Source: JAPLFM01 sp964650885
GTDB lineage: Bacteria; Bacteroidota; Ignavibacteria; Kapaibacteriales; UBA2268
Length of the DNA: 11,790 nt
Direction of reading: 5' to 3'
Assembly (NCBI GenBank): GCA_964650885.1
Contig: CAZYXG010000057.1
Span: forward strand, 1-11,790
Shown here in pieces: positions 7,204 through 11,790 of the stretch. The position numbers were made by a program, and so were the translations under genes. The notes beneath the pieces are model-generated. The model was given only the letters and a program-made list of their open reading frames with translations, had not been told where the DNA came from and searched no databases. Position 1 is the stretch's first letter. Each line of letters opens with the position of its first letter.

Positions 7204-8257
7204 GAATTATACCACCGCCTAAGCAGTAATCTCCGTCGTAGAGAATACCGAATTGACCTGGTGCAATACCTTGATCTTCAGTTTCCATCTTAATAAAGAC
7301 AGATTCGTCAGCATTTATTGTAATATTGCAGTTGTTCAACTTGGGACCATGCCGAAGTTTGACCTGTAACCCCTTGGAAACAATATCTTCACTAATCGGT
7401 GAAATCCAATTAACTTTACCGATTGTGAGCGAATCTTGTCTTTTCGATTCAATATCATTGCTATTTGACACCCAAATAATATTTTCATCAATATCTTTTT
7501 TAACAACAAACCAAGGACCTCCGCCAAGTCCAAGACCCTGTCTTTGACCAATTGTGTGATACCAATAGCCACGATGTTGTCCTAATATTTTGCCATTATC
7601 AATATTGATTATGTTTCCTGATTTTTCGCCAAGATGGAATTTAATAAAATCAGAAAATTTTATTTTGCCCAAGAAACAAATTCCTTGGCTATCGGCTCTG
7701 TTCTTATTTGATAAATCAAACTCAAGTGCCAAATCTCTAACTTGCTTTTTGGTAAACTCCCCTATTGGAAAATAAATCCGACTCAGTTGCTCTTGCTTCA
7801 AATAATTCAAGAAATAAGTTTGGTCTTTAACTGGATCGGGCGCTCTTTTCAAAAAGAATTTATCTTCTACTTGCTCAATTTGAGCATAATGCCCCGATGC
7901 AACTTTATCGAATGAAGTATCAACTTTATCTAAAAATGCTCCAAATTTTATAAACTTATTGCAGAATATATCAGGACTTGGAGTGCGTCCAGCTTTAAGC
8001 TCAGTAATTGTATATTCCACCACAGTACTCAAATATTCAGCTTGCATATTGATTGTATTGAACTTTACTCCGAACTTATCGCAAACCTGTTTAGCAAATT
8101 CAATATCCTCATCCCATGGGCAATTACCAAGGAATGAAAGTTCATCTTCTAACCAAATTTTCAAGTAGTATGCTTCCACATCAAAGCCCTGCGATTTGAG
8201 CAAAGCCAAAGCTACAGAACTATCCACACCACCTGAGAGCAAAACAGAAATTTTCAT
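7199..8257 (-). CDS. mnmA: tRNA-specific 2-thiouridylase MnmA
   Basis: This 352-residue enzyme puts sulfur on C2 of the wobble uridine 34 of Lys, Glu and Gln tRNAs, using ATP and a persulfide relay. The N-terminal PP-loop is LLSGGVDSSVA at 6-16. The two catalytic Cys are Cys99 in SPDIFCN and Cys194 in GICFLG, matching E. coli Cys102 and Cys199. AGRTPSPD, ASGHYA, KDQTYFL, ADSQGICF and YHTIGQRQGLGLGG are all conserved, and the protein ends in the family CLGGGII motif, so it is complete. Between residues 38 and 60 it has the NCPWDED insertion form instead of the short E. coli sequence. It appears as a single gene with its own upstream region. No cysteine desulfurase or TusA-like partner is adjacent. 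Confidence 0.96.
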   Translation of the reverse strand: MKISVLLSGGVDSSVALALLKSQGFDVEAYYLKIWLEDELSFLGNCPWDEDIEFAKQVCDKFGVKFNTINMQAEYLSTVVEYTITELKAGRTPSPDIFCNKFIKFGAFLDKVDTSFDKVASGHYAQIEQVEDKFFLKRAPDPVKDQTYFLNYLKQEQLSRIYFPIGEFTKKQVRDLALEFDLSNKNRADSQGICFLGKIKFSDFIKFHLGEKSGNIINIDNGKILGQHRGYWYHTIGQRQGLGLGGGPWFVVKKDIDENIIWVSNSNDIESKRQDSLTIGKVNWISPISEDIVSKGLQVKLRHGPKLNNCNITINADESVFIKMETEDQGIAPGQFGILYDGDYCLGGGIIQ

Positions 8258-8470
8258 CTTTTATAGAATTTGAGTATAAACAGAATACAAAGTTAACAAA
8301 TAGACGCTTAAGTTAAGTTTTGAGTAAATTAAGAATTAATAAATAGGTGTGATTTTCTAATTACCAATTTATATGTGATTAGGGCTTATGTAGTTTTAAG
8401 TAAATCAAATCCATAAATATTTTGAACCAAGATTCTAGGATATATTAATTTGCAATATAAAACAAATAAT
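8258..8470. other. Intergenic AT-rich region between mnmA and the OmpA-family gene terminator
   Basis: About 210 bases with no open frame that looks coding on either strand. It should hold the mnmA promoter. Apart from the TAACTTTG octamer at 8288-8295 I see no repeat or RNA-like structure. Confidence 0.4.
8288..8295 (-). promoter_or_regulatory. Possible -7 element upstream of mnmA
   Basis: Read on the minus strand, this is TAACTTTG, the same octamer as at 2002-2009 and a fit to TAnnTTTG. It lies 30 bases before the mnmA ATG, which gives a short leader. I see no good -33 TTG at the right spacing, so confidence is low. Confidence 0.25.
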
Positions 8471-8504
8471 AAAAAATCCCAGCTAATTAAATTAACTGGG
8501 ATTT
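8471..8504 (-). terminator. Rho-independent terminator of the OmpA-family gene
   Basis: On the minus strand a perfect 9-bp stem (AAATCCCAG with CTGGGATTT) surrounds an AT-rich loop that can extend the pairing. It is followed at once by six T residues (the A-run at 8471-8476 on +). It starts 34 bases past the OmpA-family stop codon, the expected place and orientation. The mnmA gene lies beyond it on the same strand, so it separates the two transcripts. Confidence 0.85.
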
Positions 8505-8537
8505 GAATTGTGTGCTGTCTATTGTGGGGTTTAGAAT

Positions 8538-10721
8538 TTATTTACAAGTTTTTACAACTTTGGTTGTTATTCTTCTATTCTGTTTTCTAATACCTTCTAA
8601 TTCAGAAGGTTTTAATTTCTTAAGTGCTGCACCTTTTGGTTCTTTGAATTTAGGTTGAGTAGAACCAAAGCCCATTGTACTTTCAATTTTTTCTGAGCTT
8701 GCACCTTGTGATATTAACCATTCTTTAACTCTATTTGCTCTCATATCCGATAATTCTTGGTTTCTTGAAACAGAACCTTCTTCCGAAGCATGTCCTTCAA
8801 TAATTACTTGAATACCTTCGCATTGATTAACATAAGCTAAAACAGTTGCAAGTGATGATGCTGTAGATGGGAATTCAAAGTTAAACTGATCTGTATTTAC
8901 AATAAACAAAATATCAGGGAAATCAACTTTTGTTCCTACTTTTGGTGCTGCTGGGCATCCATTTCTTCCTTTTACAGTGCTTTTTACTCCAACTACTAAA
9001 GGACAGTCATCTTCGCCGTCTATAACAGTATCTTTATCTGTGTCTGGATTCAAAGGGTCTGTGTGTACTCTATTTACTTCGTCGCCATCTGACAACATAT
9101 CTTTATCAGTATCAGAAAGCATTGGATTAGTTTTATATTTATTCACTTCGTCGCCGTCTGTTAATCCATCGCCGTCTGTATCTACTTTTATTGGATCTGT
9201 TTTGTAAGTTAATACCTCATCACCATCTTTCAAACCATCTTTATCAGTATCAACATCAATTGGATCTGTTTTATAGTTATTCAACTCATCGCCATCGTTA
9301 AGTCTGTCTTTATCACTATCTGCTAAAAGTGGATTTGTTTTGTATTTTTTCACTTCGTCGCCATCTGATAATCCATCGCCGTCTGTATCTACTTTCAATG
9401 GGTCAGTAGCAAATTTTTCAACTTCTTCACCATCAATCAATCCGTCTTCATCTGAATCTGGTTTGCTAGGATTTGTTTTATATTGATTAACTTCTAAACC
9501 GTCTTTAAGTCCATCTGCATCTGTATCAGGCAATGCTGGATTTGTAGAATACTCATTAATTTCTTTACCATCTATTAATCCATCATTATCAGAATCAGAT
9601 GATTTTGGATTTGTATTGTATTTATTAATTTCGTCGCCATCACTTAATCCATCGCTATCTGTATCAACATTCAAAGGATCTGTTTGGTATTTATTGATTT
9701 CATCGCCATCTATAAGTTTATCACCATCTGTATCGGGAAATTTTGGATCGGTCTTACGAGCAACTTCATCACCATCTTTCAAACCATCAGCATCTGTATC
9801 AACATTCAATGGATTTGTATTATACTGATTTACTTCAGCGTAATCATTCAAACCATCTTCATCTGTATCAGGTTTTAATGGATTAGTTTTATAACCGTTA
9901 ACTTCTTCTCCATCTTTCAAGCCTTCGCCGTCTGTATCAGGATTGTTGGGATCAGTTCCTAAAGCTCTTTCTCTATCATTTGTCAATCCATCTTTATCCA
10001 AATCTGCATCGCCTAAGATATAATATGAAACACCAAAAGCAACAGTTAAAAACACATCTTTTTCAGTATTGGTTGCCGCATAATCGTCAAGATAATCAGT
10101 ACCAGTGAATCTAAAAGTGCTTCTTCCATTAAATACGAAATTATCACTTAAATATGCTTCAAATCCAATACCAGCTGGGATTATTACTTTATTTTTAACA
10201 TAGACTGCGTTTGCATTATTTGGCAAAGGGCCGTCAAAACCAGTATCACCAGATTGAGGTTCCCAGTTCATATAGCCAATACCACCAAATACATAAGGTA
10301 CAAATCTTTCATGAGAGAAGAAATTGTAGGTCAAATATCCTTCGTAAGTATTTACTCTAACTGAGTTTTTACCATTTATTTTTATGTTTGAATTAGGATA
10401 CACATCCCCAACATTTTTACCAATTCCAAAATAATCGGGATTGTTTGCAAGAGATATGTTGTCTATTTTATATCTTAATTGTGTGATACCTACTGAACCC
10501 ATAAGTGACAATTGTGGGATAATATTGTATCTAAAGAATATATCTCCATTTAACCAAAATTGATTATCTGTGAAATCACCCCAATACTTATTAATACCAG
10601 CATCAAATCCAAAAGCCAATCTACCACTTTCACTTTGTGAATATATTGAATTAAGTGATAAGAAGAACATTGAAATTACAAACACAATTTTTCTGAATTT
10701 ATAATTGTTAGAAATAGACAT
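8538..10721 (-). CDS. OmpA-family outer-membrane protein with thrombospondin type 3 repeats
   Basis: A 727-residue envelope protein. A signal peptide with an N-terminal positive stretch (FRKIVF) ends near residue 28 (SIYS-QS). Residues about 31-235 have alternating aromatic strands typical of an 8-stranded OmpA-like barrel. Residues 238-572 are about 14 copies of a 23-residue DxDxDGLxDGDE-type repeat, a calcium-binding thrombospondin type 3 motif, ending in a DDCP form with Cys573 and Cys589. Residues about 600-727 form the OmpA C-terminal peptidoglycan-binding domain, with EGHASEEG (642-649) and LSDMRANRV (657-665) and a final NRRI. It probably anchors the outer membrane to peptidoglycan through a rigid Ca2+-loaded spacer. 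TGGAGA ends about 4 bases before the ATG, a strong ribosome binding site. A terminator follows. The exact partner or adhesion role is unknown. Confidence 0.93.
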   Translation of the reverse strand: MSISNNYKFRKIVFVISMFFLSLNSIYSQSESGRLAFGFDAGINKYWGDFTDNQFWLNGDIFFRYNIIPQLSLMGSVGITQLRYKIDNISLANNPDYFGIGKNVGDVYPNSNIKINGKNSVRVNTYEGYLTYNFFSHERFVPYVFGGIGYMNWEPQSGDTGFDGPLPNNANAVYVKNKVIIPAGIGFEAYLSDNFVFNGRSTFRFTGTDYLDDYAATNTEKDVFLTVAFGVSYYILGDADLDKDGLTNDRERALGTDPNNPDTDGEGLKDGEEVNGYKTNPLKPDTDEDGLNDYAEVNQYNTNPLNVDTDADGLKDGDEVARKTDPKFPDTDGDKLIDGDEINKYQTDPLNVDTDSDGLSDGDEINKYNTNPKSSDSDNDGLIDGKEINEYSTNPALPDTDADGLKDGLEVNQYKTNPSKPDSDEDGLIDGEEVEKFATDPLKVDTDGDGLSDGDEVKKYKTNPLLADSDKDRLNDGDELNNYKTDPIDVDTDKDGLKDGDEVLTYKTDPIKVDTDGDGLTDGDEVNKYKTNPMLSDTDKDMLSDGDEVNRVHTDPLNPDTDKDTVIDGEDDCPLVVGVKSTVKGRNGCPAAPKVGTKVDFPDILFIVNTDQFNFEFPSTASSLATVLAYVNQCEGIQVIIEGHASEEGSVSRNQELSDMRANRVKEWLISQGASSEKIESTMGFGSTQPKFKEPKGAALKKLKPSELEGIRKQNRRITTKVVKTCK
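9006..10010 (-). repeat. 69-bp tandem coding repeats (about 14 units)
   Basis: The coding sequence repeats every 69 bases, encoding units such as DTDGDGLSDGDEVKKYKTNP. Copies differ at many third positions and at the variable positions after the acidic loop, so the array is old rather than newly amplified. One unit (residues 308-329, DTDADGLKDGDEVARKTDP) is one residue short. Some loops lose an expected residue, for example DGDKL and DKDRL, where Gly is replaced. Length variation between strains by recombination is plausible. Confidence 0.9.
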
Positions 10722-10811
10722 AAAATCTCCAGTAAATGTTACTATATAAAGTAATATTTATTAATTAATTGATTAGTTAATTAGCTCAGCTATAAATCTT
10801 CTGATTTAATT

Positions 10812-10841
10812 ATTATAAGTCTGCTAATTATTACGTTACAA
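10812..10841 (-). promoter_or_regulatory. Possible sigma-70-like promoter of the OmpA-family gene
   Basis: On the minus strand TTGTAA (10836-10841) is followed after 18 bases by an exact TATAAT (10812-10817). Transcription would start near 10805, giving a leader of about 84 bases. In such AT-rich DNA a chance TATAAT is common, so this is tentative. Confidence 0.35.
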
Positions 10842-10858
10842 TAATAATGATTATTATT
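10840..10858. repeat. AT-rich perfect palindrome upstream of the OmpA-family gene
   Basis: AATAATAAT and ATTATTATT are reverse complements around a single G at 10849. The palindrome touches the possible -35 box of the OmpA-family promoter, so it could be an operator. It is also low-complexity sequence and may mean nothing. The rest of 10722-10943 is AT-rich with no gene. Confidence 0.3.
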
Positions 10859-10943
10859 AAGCATTGTGTTACATGTAATCAATAATTAGTTATATAATTC
10901 ACTTATCATAGTAACAATAATTAACTTTAAGTATCCCATTAAA

Positions 10944-11099
10944 TTACAAAACATTTCTGCCTTGAATAATTCTTAATATTACCGCAATTAAAGCTATTAC
11001 CAAAAGAATATGGATAAGACCGCTTAATTGATACCCTACCATTCCAATAAGCCATAATATTATTAGTATCAATGATATATAGTAAAGTAAATTTCCCAT
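10944..11099 (-). CDS. Lmo0937/DUF5670-type small membrane protein
   Basis: A 51-residue ORF. The protein starts MGNLLYYISLILIILWLIG, a first membrane helix. After a short GYQLSG turn comes a second helix, LIHILLVIALIAVILRIIQG, and it ends in RNVL. This matches the Lmo0937-family pattern, in which two helices are joined by a Gly-rich turn before the conserved GLIHxLLVIAxIAxxxRxxxG. Function is unknown; members are common in many bacteria and are often linked to stress regulons, which is not shown here. AAGGAA (11107-11112 on +) lies 7 bases before the ATG, a good ribosome binding site that supports translation. It is transcribed in the same direction as the OmpA-family gene, 222 bases upstream of it. 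Confidence 0.85.
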   Translation of the reverse strand: MGNLLYYISLILIILWLIGMVGYQLSGLIHILLVIALIAVILRIIQGRNVL

Positions 11100-11221
11100 A
11101 ACTTTATTCCTTAAATTAATTAATTTTTGCTTTTGTGGTTTTTGAAATGGTAAGATATGGATTGAAAAGATTTTCTGTATTACAAATTCTTTTAAATTAG
11201 TATCATAATTTACATTTAAAT

Positions 11222-11247
11222 TACCCCATAACTAAAGTTATGGGGTA
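11222..11247. terminator. Perfect 11-bp hairpin, possible bidirectional terminator
   Basis: TACCCCATAAC and GTTATGGGGTA pair fully around the loop TAAA. On + it is followed by TTT and then AT-rich sequence; on - it is followed by AATTTAAAT. The T-runs are short, so termination would be modest. No annotated gene ends here, which leaves open an unannotated RNA or a protein-binding site. Confidence 0.45.
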
Positions 11248-11264
11248 TTTACAAATTAAACAAC

Positions 11265-11335
11265 TAGTTCCATAGTAACTGCCTGTTTGTAGAATATACA
11301 AACCCCATTCTAAACAATAGTTCCGTAGGTACGAC
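11265..11335. repeat. Two degenerate copies of an AGTTCCGTAGGTACGAC-type repeat
   Basis: TAGTTCCATAGTAAC begins at 11265 and TAGTTCCGTAGGTACGAC begins at 11318, 53 bases later. They share TAGTTCC-TAG and a following TA-C. The second copy forms a small imperfect hairpin (GTTCC-GTA-GGTAC). Between them is TTGTAGAATAT and ACCCC. I recall short GTTCCGTAGGAAC-like dispersed elements in intergenic DNA of Bacteroidota/Chlorobiota genomes, but I cannot verify this here. Confidence 0.45.
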
Positions 11336-11510
11336 TTTAAACTCATTTTGCAATAAACTGAAGTAAAATAGTTTATTTGTCTGTAATTTCAATTTTCTTA
11401 TGCAAAAAGTTAATTCTTAATAAATAATTGTAAATAATTTGCATTTCTCAATAATTCTAAATAAGTTTGCTATTAGATAATGTAATTGTATCATTATACA
11501 GAGGTTTACT

Positions 11511-11606
11511 ATGAAACAAACTCCCAATACTCCATTCAAATTTGCCATTGAAACCAAACTTCGGCAACGCCAAAGAACCACAATCACTACATTTCATTCT
11601 AACTAA
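11511..11606 (+). CDS. Doubtful 31-residue ORF with a good ribosome binding site
   Basis: The ATG at 11511 follows GAGG (11501-11504) by 6 bases. The peptide starts MKQTPNTPFKFAIETKL and then has RQRQRTTITTFHSN. I recognise no family. The DNA is about 36 percent GC, higher than the surrounding intergenic sequence. A 46-codon ORF on the opposite strand (11457-11597) reads MKCSDCGSLALPKFG with a CxxC pair, so either strand, or neither, may be the real one. It could be a leader peptide, a gene remnant or a repeat-derived sequence. Confidence 0.25.
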   Translation: MKQTPNTPFKFAIETKLRQRQRTTITTFHSN

Positions 11607-11669
11607 GGTAAGAAAAGTAACTTTTTGTCATTTCAATTGTTATTTGTGAAATCTAATATTTATCAATTA

Positions 11670-11687
11670 AGACTAAGATTTTAGTCT
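11670..11687. promoter_or_regulatory. Short inverted repeat upstream of the last gene
   Basis: AGACTAA and TTAGTCT are exact reverse complements around GATT. The repeat lies about 55 bases before the start codon at 11742, within the likely promoter or leader of the secreted protein gene. It could be an operator or a leader hairpin; no T-run follows. Confidence 0.3.
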
Positions 11688-11741
11688 GGATTAAGAAATT
11701 TTAAGAAAAAACAAACAACAAACTAACAAAAAGGTTTCAAA

Positions 11742-11790
11742 ATGAAAAAACTACTATTTCTCGCACTTGTAATTTTCAGTGCCAATTCAC
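11742..11790 (+). CDS. Secreted protein, only the signal-peptide start is present
   Basis: The frame runs to the window end and gives MKKLLFLALVIFSANS. This is a typical signal peptide start: two Lys, then a hydrophobic core, then small residues near a cleavage site. AAGG at 11731-11734 lies 7 bases before the ATG. Only 16 complete codons are present, so the mature protein and its function cannot be known from this window. It is on the opposite strand to the OmpA-family and Lmo0937-type genes, which it diverges from across the 11100-11510 region. Confidence 0.7.
   Translation, partial: MKKLLFLALVIFSANS

Larger units (their letters stand above)
11100..11510. other. Gene-free region with hairpin and short repeats
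   Basis: About 410 bases without a convincing gene. It should hold the promoter of the Lmo0937-type gene (minus strand) in its left half, although I cannot fix the boxes. It also contains the perfect hairpin at 11222-11247 and two degenerate AGTTCC-type repeats at 11265-11335, both listed separately. The remainder is AT-rich with no visible structure. Confidence 0.5.

Noticed and set aside
8474..8504. The OmpA-family terminator as a possible CRISPR-like or mobile repeat
   Set aside because: It occurs once, with a T-run in the correct direction, so a simple intrinsic terminator explains it.
8977..9878. Several open frames on the + strand rich in Ser, Pro and Val opposite the OmpA-family gene
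   Set aside because: They are antisense shadows of the acidic 69-bp repeats; the repeated SSPS-type pattern is the reverse reading of the DGDE codons, and they have no start signals.
10751..10790. TTAATTAATT-type direct repeats upstream of the OmpA-family gene
   Set aside because: They are low-complexity AT sequence without regular unit or symmetry that would suggest an origin or attachment site.

Overview
This is an AT-rich bacterial chromosomal window with tightly packed metabolic and cell-envelope genes. Several features fit the Bacteroidota/Chlorobiota (FCB) group, perhaps an Ignavibacteria/Kapabacteria-like lineage. These are the low GC content, many weak ribosome binding sites, TAnnTTTG-like promoter elements, and an OmpA-family protein carrying a long thrombospondin type 3 repeat array. 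This placement is an inference; no rRNA or marker gene lies in the window.

Left part (1-2393, + strand): the 3' part of a PLP-dependent cystathionine gamma-synthase/lyase-type enzyme, a compact homoserine dehydrogenase without an ACT domain, and a small ArsC/Spx-like thioredoxin-fold protein. The first two form a homoserine-to-methionine sulfur-amino-acid pair.

Centre (2545-6893, + strand): four genes in a very tight run. They are a P-type cation ATPase, a hotdog acyl-CoA thioesterase whose start overlaps the ATPase stop (TAATG), a secreted Cu/Zn superoxide dismutase, and a class I SAM methyltransferase that starts directly after the sodC stop. The run is probably one operon, which would link ion pumping, acyl-CoA hydrolysis, periplasmic superoxide defence and methylation. 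The shared theme is not obvious. It meets a convergent DUF2892 membrane protein gene with one base between the two stop codons.

Right part (6895-11099, - strand): the DUF2892 protein, mnmA (tRNA 2-thiouridylase), an OmpA-family outer-membrane protein with about 14 calcium-binding-type repeats and a clear intrinsic terminator, and a 51-residue Lmo0937/DUF5670-type membrane protein. The last 690 bases are mostly non-coding on the + side. They hold an 11-bp perfect hairpin, two degenerate copies of an AGTTCCGTAGGTACGAC-type repeat, a doubtful 31-codon ORF, and the first 16 codons of a secreted protein cut by the window end.

I see no complete mobile element, CRISPR array, tRNA or rRNA. No clear new multi-gene system stands out. 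The best leads are the altered ion-site residues of the P-type ATPase, the composition of the four-gene run, and the small repeated sequences near the right end.
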